From positions 9,483 to 73,482 of the forward strand of contig CAVSJQ010000017.1 in the NCBI GenBank assembly GCA_963728355.1: a DNA stretch of 64,000 bases, read 5' to 3'. Both the position numbers and the translations under genes were made by a program. This DNA is from Sva-07 sp963728355 (lineage in GTDB: Bacteria > Actinomycetota > Acidimicrobiia > Acidimicrobiales > Ilumatobacteraceae). Under the pieces are notes generated by a model that saw only the letters and a list, made by a program, of their open reading frames with translations, searched no databases and was not told the DNA's origin. Each line of letters starts with the position of its first letter. The stretch's first letter is position 1. Positions 15,032 through 24,718 of the stretch are shown one piece after another.

Positions 15032-17599
15032 GTGAGCAGCGGTCATCGGAGTGTGCGGGCAGTGGCGGTCGCGGTGGGACTGACCGTGTCGCTGGTGGCA
15101 GCGTCGTGTTCGAGTGATGACGATGCGTCGCCGTCGACCACCGGGGCGGGGACCACGACGGAGCCGTCGGTCACGACCGAGCCCGACGACGAGGCGAGTG
15201 CCGAGACGACCGAGCCCGCGCCGACGATCACCGAGGATCGTGCGTACTACATCCTGCCGCCCGGCAACTACGGCGGCCTCCCGGTGACCGACAACTCGCT
15301 CGACCAGCTGCCGCTGTACGACGGCCTCACGCCGTTGCGCGGTGACATCACCGACGCCGACATCGACGAGCACTTCCTCGCGGCGAACTTCGAACCCGTC
15401 GGTGAGACGACCGACGAACCGACCGGTCGCCCGGGGACGACGATCGTGTACGACTCCTTCGGCGTTCCACACATCACCGGCGAGACGCGCGAGGATCTCG
15501 CCTTCGGCGCTGGATGGGTCACCGCACGCGATCGTGCGCTGTTGCTCGACCTGGGCCGGGGCCCGGCGCGCGTGGCGATCGCCGACGTGCCGGGCATCGA
15601 TGCGTTCTCGCTCGTCACCAGCGCCCAGGAGTTCGTCCCCAGCGCGACGACCGAGCAACTCGTCACCGACCAGGTGCAGCTGATCCGCGACACCTACGGC
15701 GACGAGGGCGAGCAGATCATCGCCGATGCTCAGGCGTACGTCGACGGTGTCAATGCCTACCGCGACGCCAACGGTGTCGTCGGCGAGCCGTTCACGGTCA
15801 ATGATGTGGTCGCCGTCACGGCGTTCATCGGCTCGATCTTCGGTGCCGGCGGCGGTGCCGAGGCCGGCAACGCTCAGTTCCTCTCCGAACTGCGAGCGAC
15901 GCTGGGCGACGATCTGGGCCGCGCGGTGTGGGAGGACTTCATGCCGTTCGACGACCCGGAGGCGCCGACGACCATCGACGAACGCTTCGAGTACGGAGCC
16001 TTCACCGGCGGTGACGTCACGGGCTCGGTCGTCATCGACGCCGGGTCGCTCGTGTCGCTCGACCCGCGCGCGAACTCGGCGTCACCGCAGGGACTCGTGA
16101 GCGGCGAGCGTGAGGGTGCGTCGGTCGTCTACGGCGCAGCCGGCGGACCACGCTCGCGGACCGCATCGAACTGGTTGATCGTCGATCCGGATGCGTCGGT
16201 CAACGACACGACGCTCGCCGTCATGGGCCCGCAACTCGGTTACTACTACCCCGAGATCGTCCAGCAGCTGCACCTCAGCGGCCCCGGCATCGAGGCGCAG
16301 GGCGCCGCGGTGCCCGGCCTGGCCATGTATCTCCTGGTCGGGCGCACGACCGATTACGCGTGGAGCCTGACGTCGGCGAACCAGGACGTGCGCGACGTGT
16401 ACGCCGAACTGCTCTGCGAGCCGGACGGGTCGGCGCCGACGATCGAGTCCGACCACTACGAGTACGACGGCGACTGCGTGCCGTTCGTTCCCTTCGACGC
16501 CGGGACGCTCGCCGGCGTGCCCATCGTGTACCCGACCTCGGTGCACGGTCCGGTCGTCGGCACGGCCACGTCCGAAGGTCGCCCCGTCGCGCTGACGAGC
16601 AAGCGTTCGACCTTCGGGCGAGACGGCCTCAACCTCGGCGCACTCAAGGACATGACCGAAGGAGACGCCGACACCACGGAGTCGTTCTTCGAGTCGGCCG
16701 ACAAGTTCGGCTTCACGTTCAACTGGGGCTACGCGAATCGGCAAGGCATCGGCTACTTCGCATCGGGGCTGCTTCCCGTTCGCGCCGACGGGCTCGATCG
16801 CCGGCTCCCCACGCTCGGCACGGGTGACTACGAATGGCAGGGCTTCCTCGACCAGGACCAGAAGCCGCATGCCGCCGGCAGTCCCACCAGCCTCCTCTTG
16901 AACTGGAACAACCAGTCGGCGCCCGGGTTCATGCACGGCGACGACAACCAGTACGGCTCGGTCCACCGCGTCGAGAACTTCGACCAGTGGCCCGACCAGG
17001 TCGACCTGGCGGGTGTGGTCGGCGTGATGAATCGCGCTGCCACCGAGGACATCCGCGCGACCGTGTGGCCGGTGATCAGTGACGTCCTCGTCGGCGGCGA
17101 TGCGCCCTCCGAACTCGCGAAGCAGGCCGTGGCGCTGCTCGACGAGTGGGTGGCCGACGACGCCCCGCGGCTCGACGCCGACGACGACGGATTCGCCGAC
17201 AGCCCGGGACCGTTGCTGCTCGACGAGATCTTCACCGCCGTCGACACCGCCGCCCGCCAACCAGTGCTGGGCGACGCGATCGCTGCAGACATCCGGTTCC
17301 GCGGCATCGACGCCGCCAGCTTCGTCGACAAGGATCTGCGCACCGTGCTCGGGCAACCCGTCGAGGGCGCGTTCACGGTGTCCTACTGCGGCGCCGGAGA
17401 CCTGGACGTCTGCCGTGACTCGCTGTGGGCCGCCGTCGGCGACACCGTTGCTGGCCTGGCGGCCGAGCGGGGCGACGACATCGCCACCTGGTTGCCAGAA
17501 GGCGAGCGCCTGACGTTTGCGCCGGGCCTGATCGAGAACGACTTCCGGGCGACCAACCGTCCGACATTCCAGCAGGTGATCGAGTTCGCCCCACGGTGA
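15032..17599 (+). CDS. Penicillin acylase family (Ntn-hydrolase) lipoprotein
   Basis: About 855 residues from GTG 15032 (VSSGHRSVRAV), with a purine-rich ribosome site (GAGAGGAG) upstream. The signal peptide has lipobox AASC and a Ser/Thr/Asp/Glu-rich linker follows, so the mature enzyme is tethered outside the membrane. The alpha-chain-like part includes YDSFGVPHITGE and FGAGWVTARDRALLLDLGRG. The beta chain should start at the nucleophile in RTASNWLIVDP, with Ser379 (codon 16166-16168) becoming the N-terminal Ser after self-cleavage. MGPQLGYYYPEI and AWSLTSANQDVRDVY are family motifs. It hydrolyses amide bonds of an unknown substrate such as N-acyl-homoserine lactones, beta-lactams or peptides. 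Its unusual feature is the lipid anchor. Confidence 0.9.
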   Translation: MSSGHRSVRAVAVAVGLTVSLVAASCSSDDDASPSTTGAGTTTEPSVTTEPDDEASAETTEPAPTITEDRAYYILPPGNYGGLPVTDNSLDQLPLYDGLTPLRGDITDADIDEHFLAANFEPVGETTDEPTGRPGTTIVYDSFGVPHITGETREDLAFGAGWVTARDRALLLDLGRGPARVAIADVPGIDAFSLVTSAQEFVPSATTEQLVTDQVQLIRDTYGDEGEQIIADAQAYVDGVNAYRDANGVVGEPFTVNDVVAVTAFIGSIFGAGGGAEAGNAQFLSELRATLGDDLGRAVWEDFMPFDDPEAPTTIDERFEYGAFTGGDVTGSVVIDAGSLVSLDPRANSASPQGLVSGEREGASVVYGAAGGPRSRTASNWLIVDPDASVNDTTLAVMGPQLGYYYPEIVQQLHLSGPGIEAQGAAVPGLAMYLLVGRTTDYAWSLTSANQDVRDVYAELLCEPDGSAPTIESDHYEYDGDCVPFVPFDAGTLAGVPIVYPTSVHGPVVGTATSEGRPVALTSKRSTFGRDGLNLGALKDMTEGDADTTESFFESADKFGFTFNWGYANRQGIGYFASGLLPVRADGLDRRLPTLGTGDYEWQGFLDQDQKPHAAGSPTSLLLNWNNQSAPGFMHGDDNQYGSVHRVENFDQWPDQVDLAGVVGVMNRAATEDIRATVWPVISDVLVGGDAPSELAKQAVALLDEWVADDAPRLDADDDGFADSPGPLLLDEIFTAVDTAARQPVLGDAIAADIRFRGIDAASFVDKDLRTVLGQPVEGAFTVSYCGAGDLDVCRDSLWAAVGDTVAGLAAERGDDIATWLPEGERLTFAPGLIENDFRATNRPTFQQVIEFAPR

Positions 17600-17611
17600 C
17601 GTGGGCCGGGG

Positions 17612-18436
17612 TCAGAGCCTCTTCCAGACCGGCGGTCGTTTGGCGACGAACGCCGCCCGCGCTTCACCGGTGTCCCCGGTGGCGCTGCACATGATCTGTG
17701 TTCGGTTCTCGATGTCGAGCGCATGACGCAACGAGGGGGCGTCGAGCGTCTGCCACATCGTCTCCTTGGTCATCCATGTGGCGAACGGTGCGTTCGCCCG
17801 GATGAGCCGCGCCGTGTCGAGTGCCCGATCGACGGCGGCGCCCGGTGGCACCACGGCGGCGATCAACCCGATGCGCTCCGCCTCGTCGGCGTCGAAGATG
17901 CGCGCGGTCAACAGCAGTTCTGCCGACCGTGACGCGCCGACCAGCCGGGGCAGGAAGTAACTCGTTCCCATGTCGCAGTTCGACACGCCGATCTTCAGGA
18001 ACACCGCACCGAAGGTGGCGTCGCTCGACGCGAACCGGATGTCGGTCGCCAGGCTGAGCGCGAATCCGCCACCGACTGCGGGACCGTTGACGGCCGACAG
18101 CCACGGCTTGCGCGACCGGTGGATGCGTTCGAGGAGCGTGGCGAGATGGTCCTGCCACATGAACCCGCCGACGGTCCGCCCGACGCCCTCGCCGCCCGGG
18201 GCGACACCCTGGTCCTGCAGGTCGAGGCCGGCCGAGAACCCTCGGCCCGCACCGGTGACGATCACGGCGCGAAGCGATGGGTCGAGGTCGACGGCGCTCA
18301 CGACGGCGTCGAGTTCGCTGACCATCGTCGACGTCATGGCGTTGAGCCGCTCGGGTCGGTTGAGCGTGACGAGTGCAACGTCATCGTCGATCTCGGTGAC
18401 GTCGATGGTCTCGCACGAGTTCGCAGGGAGCGCCAT
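17612..18436 (-). CDS. Enoyl-CoA hydratase/isomerase (crotonase) family protein lacking the two hydratase glutamates
   Basis: 274 residues from MALPANSCET (18436). The CoA-binding and oxyanion-hole motifs are present: VTGAGRGFSAGLDL and AVNGPAVGGGFALSLATDIRFAS. In standard hydratases the catalytic Glu pair lies in GGGCEL and FGQPE; here these read GGGFAL (Ala126) and FGAVF, so neither Glu is present. IGVSNCDMGTSYFLPRLVG keeps an Asp (D155), as in isomerase-type crotonases. It is therefore more likely an enoyl-CoA isomerase or related enzyme than a hydratase. It lies 49 nt downstream of an acyl-CoA ligase on the same strand, so the two may handle one unusual acyl or steroid-like substrate. Confidence 0.88.
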   Translation of the reverse strand: MALPANSCETIDVTEIDDDVALVTLNRPERLNAMTSTMVSELDAVVSAVDLDPSLRAVIVTGAGRGFSAGLDLQDQGVAPGGEGVGRTVGGFMWQDHLATLLERIHRSRKPWLSAVNGPAVGGGFALSLATDIRFASSDATFGAVFLKIGVSNCDMGTSYFLPRLVGASRSAELLLTARIFDADEAERIGLIAAVVPPGAAVDRALDTARLIRANAPFATWMTKETMWQTLDAPSLRHALDIENRTQIMCSATGDTGEARAAFVAKRPPVWKRL

Positions 18437-18485
18437 GCGCCCATGATGACAACGCACGCGCAGCGGTGACGACCTCGACGCCGGG

Positions 18486-19934
18486 TCAGACCCGAGCCGC
18501 GCGCAGGGTCGAACGCCGCACCTTGCCGGCTTCGTCGCGCAGCGGCTCGTCGACGAACTCGATCGAGCGGGGCAGCTTGTAGGTGGTCAGGCGCTCGGCC
18601 AGGAAGGCGAGCAGCTCGGAGTCGGACACCTCGCCGGGGTGGGCCTGGACGATGGCGTGGACGTCGTTGCCGCGGTCGTCGTTCGGCAGCCCGATCACCG
18701 CGCACGAGTGGACGGCGGGGTGCTCGCCGAGCGCCGCCTCGATCTCGGCGGGATAGATGTTGGCACCTCCCGACAGGATCATGTCCTGCACACGGTCGCC
18801 GAGATAGAGATAGCCGTCCGCGTCGAACCAGCCCATGTCACCGAGCGACTCCCAGCCGTCGCCGAGCGTCTTGGCATCGGCGCCCACGTACCGGTACGTC
18901 GGCGTGTCGCGCGACGAGCGCATCCACACCTCACCCTGTTCACCGACGGGCAGTTCGTTGCCCTCCTCGTCGCAGATCTTCATCTCGCCGGACGACACCC
19001 GACCGACCGAGCCGCGGTGGCTCAGCCATTCGGTGCCGGTGATGATCGTGGCCGCCTGGGCCTCGGTGCCCGCGTACAACTCGAAGATCTTCTCGGCGCC
19101 GAGCCAGTCGATCCAGGCCTCCTTCAGCCACGGCGGGCACGGCTCGGCGAGATGCCACACGACACGCAGCGACGACACGTCGTAGCCGAGCCGCACGTCG
19201 TCGCCGAGCCGGAGGATCCGCTTCATCATCGTCGGCACGAGGTAGACGACGTCGACCCGGTGCCGCTCGATCGATGCCAGCACGGCTTCGGCGTCGAAGC
19301 GCCCGAGGACGACGACGTGGTTGCCCTGCAGGAGCGCTTGACACGACCACACCGCCGGGCCGTTGTGGTAGAGCGGACCGGGCACCAGCATGCAACCGTC
19401 CGGGCCGATGCCGAGTGGCCGTGGCGCTGCGGTGTCGAACACCGCCGGATCGCCGGACACGATCAGCTTCGGCCGACCCGTCGACCCGCCCGACGTCGGC
19501 GCCTTCCACGCCGGCGAGACGGCGTCGGGCAACGAGTCGTCGGTGAACTCCGGCGGCGGCTCGTGACCGAGCGGCAGGTGCACGATCGAATCCGGCAAGT
19601 GGGCGAACGCCTCGTCGGGGGCGCCGACGACCACGGTCGAACCGGCGAGTTCGACGATCGCCGCCAGCTCGCGCCCGGGCAGCTTGGCCGACACGGGTTG
19701 CGGGATCGCACCGAGCTTCCAGCAGGCGACGTATGCGACGAACCAGTCGACCGAGTTGGGCACGGCAACGGTGACGAACGATCCCTCGGCGATGCCGTAG
19801 GAACGGAGTTCGTTCGCCAGTCGGCCGGCGCGCGACTCGAGTTGCTCCCTGGTGAGCGTGACGTCGTTGCACGTCACAGCCGGCGCATCGGGCAGATCCC
19901 GGGCAAGTTCACCCAGACGGGCGGGAAAGGACAT
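18486..19934 (-). CDS. AMP-dependent acyl-CoA synthetase/ligase
   Basis: 482 residues from MSFPARLGELARDL (19934); GTG 19940 two codons upstream is an alternative. ANL superfamily: the P-loop APTSGGSTGRPKLI binds ATP, LYAGTEAQAA and the hinge GDMGWFDADGYLYLGDRVQDMI follow, and GGANIYPAEIEAALGEH with a late Lys (LTTYKLPRSIEF) completes adenylation and thioesterification. Overall it resembles the bile-acid-CoA ligase/FadD group rather than long-chain FadD15-type enzymes. It activates a carboxylic acid as an acyl-CoA, perhaps for the crotonase just downstream. The short frame CGGGTCAGACCCG hairpin around its stop codon belongs to the family noted elsewhere. Confidence 0.9.
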   Translation of the reverse strand: MSFPARLGELARDLPDAPAVTCNDVTLTREQLESRAGRLANELRSYGIAEGSFVTVAVPNSVDWFVAYVACWKLGAIPQPVSAKLPGRELAAIVELAGSTVVVGAPDEAFAHLPDSIVHLPLGHEPPPEFTDDSLPDAVSPAWKAPTSGGSTGRPKLIVSGDPAVFDTAAPRPLGIGPDGCMLVPGPLYHNGPAVWSCQALLQGNHVVVLGRFDAEAVLASIERHRVDVVYLVPTMMKRILRLGDDVRLGYDVSSLRVVWHLAEPCPPWLKEAWIDWLGAEKIFELYAGTEAQAATIITGTEWLSHRGSVGRVSSGEMKICDEEGNELPVGEQGEVWMRSSRDTPTYRYVGADAKTLGDGWESLGDMGWFDADGYLYLGDRVQDMILSGGANIYPAEIEAALGEHPAVHSCAVIGLPNDDRGNDVHAIVQAHPGEVSDSELLAFLAERLTTYKLPRSIEFVDEPLRDEAGKVRRSTLRAARV

Positions 19935-20101
19935 GATCACGGTGCGGGCCCCCTTGCCGGACGATCGATCCGAAGTGTGCCAGGCCACGCCCGGGTGCGG
20001 AGAACCCGAGCCGCTGATGCCCCGTCCCACCACCTGACAAATATTCGCGTACAGACACTTCAGGTTGTACGAATCCAACTTCCGGTATTAGAGTTCGAGC
20101 G

Positions 20102-21748
20102 ATGTCAGGTGTACTCGTCGCCGTTCCCGCCCTGCCGTTGCTCGTGGCCGCGTTCATCGGACTCGTTGGCCCGACGCCTCGCGGCGCTGCCCGGGCAGCC
20201 GTGGCCGCAAGTGCCGCGGCAACGATCGGTGCGCTCGTCCTGCTGATCCAGGTGGGCTTCGACGGCGCGGTCGATGCGGTCGTCACGAACTCCGACGGTG
20301 CAGCCGTCGTCGGGCTGACGGCGGATCGGGTCGGCGCCATCCTGCTGATGCTGACCAGCGTCGTCGGCCTGATCGTCCAGTCGTTCGCGTCGCGCTCGCT
20401 GCTCGGCGACCCTCGTGCCACGCGGTTCCACGCACTCGCCGCCGTGCTCGCCGGCGTCACCTCGCTGGTCGGAATCGCCGCGACGGGATCCGGGCTGCTC
20501 GTCGCCTGGGTGGCGACCAGCGTGACGCTGGTCGCGCTGCTCGGCCACAAGGCGCCGTGGCCAGCGGCGGTTCGCTCGCAGCGGCTCACCGCCAGGAGCT
20601 TTCTCGTCGGCGACCTCGCCTTGCTCGTCGGGATGGTCGTCGCGGTCGTCGCGGTCGGTGACATCGATCTGCACGTCGTCGCGGGGGAAGCGGCAGCACT
20701 CGACGCACAGTCGATCGGCTCGTTCAGCGCGCTCAGCGTCGTGGCGCTCTGCCTCGTCATCGCCGGCGTGGCGCGCTCGGCGCTCGTGCCGCTCCACGGC
20801 TGGCTGCCCTCCACGCTCGCAGCTCCGACTCCGGTCTCCGCCCTGCTGCACGCCGGTGTCATCAACGGCGCCGGCGTGCTGCTCTTGCGCTTCTCGCCGG
20901 TGTTCGCATCGTCGGTCAGCGCACTGGCGCTGGCCTTCACCGTGGGCGTACTCACCGCATTCTTCGCCACGGCGATCATGCTGGTGCGCACCGATGTGAA
21001 GGGCGCACTGGTCTGGTCGACGTCCGGCCAGATGGGCTTCATGGTCATGCAGCTCGGCGTCGGCGCCTTCGCCGCAGCGCTCTTCCACATCGTCGGTCAC
21101 GCGCTGTACAAGGCGGCCTTGTTCCTCGGTGCCGGCGGAGCGATCACTGCACACAGCCGCCAGACCCAACGACCGCACCTGGGCCGGGCCGACGGGGCGG
21201 TCCTGACGTCGCCGATCACGCGCGCCGTCGTGGGCCTGCTGGCGTCGCTGGCTGCATTCGGGCTCGCGCTGTGGTCGATCGACCCGCACCTCACGGCCTC
21301 TGCGACGTTGCTGATCGTGGTGTTCGGAACGCTGTCGGTTGCCCGAGCGGCGAACGGCTGGATGTCCGCCACCCCGTTCGCCGCCCCGCGCACGATCGTG
21401 ACCGCCCTCGTCGGCATCCTCCTCGCGACCTTCGGCTACGTCGCCGGAATCGCACTGTTCGAGGGGTTCATCGCCGATGTCGTCCCCTACGACGTGCCGG
21501 CGGCCGTCGGGCCGCTGTGGGTCGCCGCCGTCCTCGCAGCCATCGCCACCGGCGTCGTCGTCGTCGCCTTGCTGCCAGGCCCCCGTGGCGCAGCGTTGCG
21601 GCGTCACGTCTACGCCTGGCTGCTCAGCACGAGCACCCCCGTCACCGCCCACGCTGCCGATGCGGGGTCGTTCCCGGCGAGCACGCCCGGCATCACGACC
21701 GACTCCACCGAACCCGCTGAACTCGCCACCGCAGGAGAACGCTCATGA
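20102..21748 (+). CDS. dabB: DabB-type proton-channel subunit of an inorganic-carbon uptake complex (NuoL/MrpA-like)
   Basis: 548 residues, at least 12 hydrophobic segments. The antiporter-like core VPLHGWLPSTLAAPTPVSAL followed by HAGVINGAGVLLLRFSP, and VWSTSGQMGFMVMQLGVG with IVGHALYKAALFLGAGG, place it in the NADH-quinone oxidoreductase subunit 5 family. The partner gene is dabA, with which it overlaps by ATGA at 21745-21748, so it is DabB rather than a respiratory subunit. In the DAB complex, DabB is thought to pass cations inward to drive DabA-mediated CO2 hydration or bicarbonate accumulation. The C-terminus is a soluble Thr/Ala-rich tail. The 167-nt gap upstream is AT-richer than the surroundings and presumably holds the promoter. 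Confidence 0.93.
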   Translation: MSGVLVAVPALPLLVAAFIGLVGPTPRGAARAAVAASAAATIGALVLLIQVGFDGAVDAVVTNSDGAAVVGLTADRVGAILLMLTSVVGLIVQSFASRSLLGDPRATRFHALAAVLAGVTSLVGIAATGSGLLVAWVATSVTLVALLGHKAPWPAAVRSQRLTARSFLVGDLALLVGMVVAVVAVGDIDLHVVAGEAAALDAQSIGSFSALSVVALCLVIAGVARSALVPLHGWLPSTLAAPTPVSALLHAGVINGAGVLLLRFSPVFASSVSALALAFTVGVLTAFFATAIMLVRTDVKGALVWSTSGQMGFMVMQLGVGAFAAALFHIVGHALYKAALFLGAGGAITAHSRQTQRPHLGRADGAVLTSPITRAVVGLLASLAAFGLALWSIDPHLTASATLLIVVFGTLSVARAANGWMSATPFAAPRTIVTALVGILLATFGYVAGIALFEGFIADVVPYDVPAAVGPLWVAAVLAAIATGVVVVALLPGPRGAALRRHVYAWLLSTSTPVTAHAADAGSFPASTPGITTDSTEPAELATAGERS

Positions 21749-24360
21749 CGACCACCACGACCACCTCTGCGGCCCTGTCGTCGAGCGACCGCAGCCGGCT
21801 GGTCGCCGACGTCGCTGCGGCAGGATCGATCGCCGCTCCGTACTGGCCGCTGACGGCGTTCGTGGCGGTCAATCCGCTCGGCGGGCTCACCGACCTGCCG
21901 TTCGCCGACGCCACCGACGCCGCTCGCGGCTGGTTCGGAGCCCGCACCCATCTGCCGCTGGTGGCCTATCGGGCTGAGCATGCCCGTGGCACGGTGACCG
22001 ACGCCGATCTCGATCGGGCGATCCTGCGTCACGCCCCCTCACTGGCCCAGCAGCAGCCACTCGCCGTCGCCGGCGTGTCGGTGAACCCGGCCGAACTCGT
22101 TCGCTGGGATCTCCTGCACGGTCCCGTCGCCGCTCCGGTCCCGCAGCGCCAGGCGGGCACCGTTGCCGACGCCCTCGACGAGATCATGACGGCCTGGTGC
22201 GCTGCATTCGTCGACGACGCACACACGCCGTGGCAGATGCCCGACCGCGACCAGGGCTTCTATCGTTCCTGGCTCGCCGTGGCTCGTTCCGACCGGCGGC
22301 TGGCCGCCGTCATCGGGCGCGAGGCGCGGGCGCGCATCGCGGCACTCCCCGACGACCCGGCCGAACTCCTCGATCTCGTGCTCGGAGCGCGGGGAGTCGC
22401 CGACGACGGACGGGTCGGGGCGATGCGAACCTGGATCCTGCGGACACCTGGATGGGCCGGGTTCGCGCGGTGGTGCGACGAGTGGGCGCCGGCCGACCGT
22501 GCCGGGGTGCGCTTGCGGATGCTCGACCTCGCCGCCGTCCGGGCGGCCATGGACCACCTCGCTCCGGAACATCTCGATCTCTCCGGACCGGCAGCGTCGG
22601 CGAGCCCGATCGCTGAGGCCGGCATCGAGATGCGAGTCGACGCCGCGGTCGCGGCATTCGGCGCCGCGGAGCATCGCAGTGCGGTCGCCGCGCTACTCGG
22701 CTCGATCTCCGAACGCGACCGCCAGGCGATCTGGTTGGCGGCACACGAATGGAACTTTCGTGACCGCCTCCTGACCCGGTTGACCGGCTCTGGTGGATCG
22801 ACTACCGGATCCACCGGGCGCCCGGATGCGCAACTCGTGTTCTGCATCGACGTGCGGTCCGAGGGCTTCCGTCGTCAACTCGAGGCGCTCGGTGCCTACG
22901 AGACGTTCGGGTTCGCCGGCTTCTTCGGCGTGCCCGTGCGGTGGCGTCCCCTCGGTTCCCCCGTCTCCCAGGCCCGCTGCCCGGTGCTCGTGTCCCCCCG
23001 TCACGAGATTGCCGAGGTCGCCGTCGACGACGACTCGTCCTACCTCGCTGCCTGCTCGACCTCCGCCGGGTTGCACGACGCCTTCTACGCTGCCAAGGGC
23101 GGCATCGGCTCGCCGTTCGCACTCGCCGAATCGGCTGGATGGTTCGCCGGTCCCGTCGCCGCCGCCCGCACGCTCGCACCATCTCGGACGTCGCTCGACA
23201 CGTCAACGGCCGCCAAGCGCCCCTGGTGGAAGACGTTCGGTTCCACGCCACGCACGGCGCCGGTCGTGGACGACCTCGCCGGCGCCGACCTGAACGCCGG
23301 CTTGTCGTTGGAGGAGCGCACGCTGTTCGCCGAGGCGATCGTCACGACGATCGGCATGGCGACATTCGCGCCGGTGGTGGTCCTGTGCGGTCATGGCAGC
23401 ATCACCACGAACAACCCGCATGCCTCGTCGCTCGACTGCGGCGCCTGCGGTGGCGCGCCGGGCGGCGCGAGTGCACGGATCGCGGCGGCCATCCTCAACG
23501 ACACCGAGGTGCGTTCCGGCCTCGTCGAGCGTGGCGTCACGATTCCCGACGACACGTGGTTCGTCGCGGCCGAGCACGACACCGCAGCCGATCTGGTCAC
23601 GATCTACGACCGCGACACGATCCCGGCCGCCAACCGGCCGTTCGTCGACGCCCTCCAGCGGGACCTCGATGTCGCCGGCGAGCACAACGCTCGCGACCGG
23701 GCGCAACGGCTGCCCGGCAACGCCGACCGCGTGCGCGACCGCGGGCGCGACTGGGCCGAGGTGCGCCCCGAGTGGGGCCTCGCGGGCAACGCCGCCTTCA
23801 TCATCGGCCCGCGGACCATCACCGCCGATCACGACTTGCGCGGGCGCTCGTTCCTGCACAGCTACGACGCCGCACTCGACCCCGAGGGCGTGGCCCTCGA
23901 GACGATCATGACCGCACCACTGGTGGTGGCGCAGTGGATCTCGTCGCAGTACTACTTCTCCACCGTCGAGCCCGACGTGTTCGGCGCCGGCGACAAGATG
24001 CTGCACAACCCCGTCGGAGGCATCGGCGTCGTCGTCGGCCAGTCCGGCGACCTCGCCGTCGGACTGCCGATGCAGTCGGTGATGTTCGGTGAGCAGCGTG
24101 CGCACGATCCATTGCGCCTCCTCGCCGTCGTGCAGGCGCCACTCGACCGGATCGAGGACATCATCCTGCGCAACCGTGGTCTGCGTCAGCTCGTCGAGGG
24201 TCAGTGGATCCACGTCGTGGCCCGCGCCGGCGACAACGATCCATGGTCGTTCCGTACGCCCAGCGGAGGATGGGAGCCCTGGCACCTCGCCGACGCCTCG
24301 ATGACCGATCACCGCACGCACCTCTCACACACCGACCTCTCGACACCACTGTCGATCTGA
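21745..24360 (+). CDS. dabA: DabA (DUF2309/UPF0753) inorganic-carbon transporter catalytic subunit
   Basis: 871 residues. The zinc site of DabA is fully conserved: C367 and D369 in VFCIDVRSEGFRRQLEALG, H550 in CGHGSITTNN and C565 in LDCGACGG; the 15-residue His-to-Cys spacing equals that of the characterised Halothiobacillus protein. Other family marks are YWPLTAFVAVNPLGG near the N-terminus and HNPVGGIGVVVGQSGDL near the C-terminus. DabA resembles a beta-carbonic anhydrase and works with DabB as an energy-coupled CO2/HCO3- pump at the inner membrane. In an organism without visible carboxysome genes here, it probably supplies bicarbonate for carboxylations at air-level CO2. The gene is translationally coupled to dabB. 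Confidence 0.96.
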   Translation: MTTTTTTSAALSSSDRSRLVADVAAAGSIAAPYWPLTAFVAVNPLGGLTDLPFADATDAARGWFGARTHLPLVAYRAEHARGTVTDADLDRAILRHAPSLAQQQPLAVAGVSVNPAELVRWDLLHGPVAAPVPQRQAGTVADALDEIMTAWCAAFVDDAHTPWQMPDRDQGFYRSWLAVARSDRRLAAVIGREARARIAALPDDPAELLDLVLGARGVADDGRVGAMRTWILRTPGWAGFARWCDEWAPADRAGVRLRMLDLAAVRAAMDHLAPEHLDLSGPAASASPIAEAGIEMRVDAAVAAFGAAEHRSAVAALLGSISERDRQAIWLAAHEWNFRDRLLTRLTGSGGSTTGSTGRPDAQLVFCIDVRSEGFRRQLEALGAYETFGFAGFFGVPVRWRPLGSPVSQARCPVLVSPRHEIAEVAVDDDSSYLAACSTSAGLHDAFYAAKGGIGSPFALAESAGWFAGPVAAARTLAPSRTSLDTSTAAKRPWWKTFGSTPRTAPVVDDLAGADLNAGLSLEERTLFAEAIVTTIGMATFAPVVVLCGHGSITTNNPHASSLDCGACGGAPGGASARIAAAILNDTEVRSGLVERGVTIPDDTWFVAAEHDTAADLVTIYDRDTIPAANRPFVDALQRDLDVAGEHNARDRAQRLPGNADRVRDRGRDWAEVRPEWGLAGNAAFIIGPRTITADHDLRGRSFLHSYDAALDPEGVALETIMTAPLVVAQWISSQYYFSTVEPDVFGAGDKMLHNPVGGIGVVVGQSGDLAVGLPMQSVMFGEQRAHDPLRLLAVVQAPLDRIEDIILRNRGLRQLVEGQWIHVVARAGDNDPWSFRTPSGGWEPWHLADASMTDHRTHLSHTDLSTPLSI

Positions 24361-24371
24361 ATGGAGACCCG

Positions 24372-24698
24372 ATGACCACCTGGACCGACCTGCCCGCCAT
24401 GGCCAAGATCGAAGTCGTCGTCGACGGCGACGACGTGCCCGCCGTGCGTGACCTCTTCCTCGACGCCGGCGCCACCGGCTACACCGCGGTGTCCGGCGTG
24501 TCCGGCTTCGGGCACCACGGCCACCATCAGGGACGGCTGCTGTTCAACGACCGAGCCAGCCTCTCGATGCTGATCACCGTCGTGCCGATCGAGCGCGCCG
24601 ACGGCCTCATCGCCGGGATCCGACGGTTGCTCGACGGTCGACACGGCGTGTTGTTCGTCAGCGAGACACACGTCAGTCGACCTGACTACTTCACCTGA
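24372..24698 (+). CDS. PII-like regulatory protein of the DAB operon
   Basis: 108 residues from ATG 24372, 11 nt after dabA. MAKIEVVVDGDDVPAVRDLFLDAGATGYTAV with VSGFGHHGHHQGRLL and LITVVPIERADGLIAGIRRLL fits the PII ferredoxin-like fold, with a short His/Gly-rich T-loop and a C-terminal VLFVSETHVSRPDYF. PII-like proteins (CPII, SbtB and relatives) bind adenyl nucleotides and sometimes bicarbonate and regulate membrane transporters. Its position directly after dabA suggests it senses energy or carbon state and gates the DabAB complex. The ligand is not predictable from sequence. The classic Tyr51 uridylylation motif is absent. Confidence 0.85.
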   Translation: MTTWTDLPAMAKIEVVVDGDDVPAVRDLFLDAGATGYTAVSGVSGFGHHGHHQGRLLFNDRASLSMLITVVPIERADGLIAGIRRLLDGRHGVLFVSETHVSRPDYFT

Positions 24699-24718
24699 CG
24701 GCGTGCGAGACTGAGGTC

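Noticed and set aside
18482..18494. CGGGTCAGACCCG as an independent terminator
   Set aside because: The stem is only 4 bp and overlaps the acyl-CoA ligase stop codon; it is mentioned with the hairpin family but is too weak to call alone.
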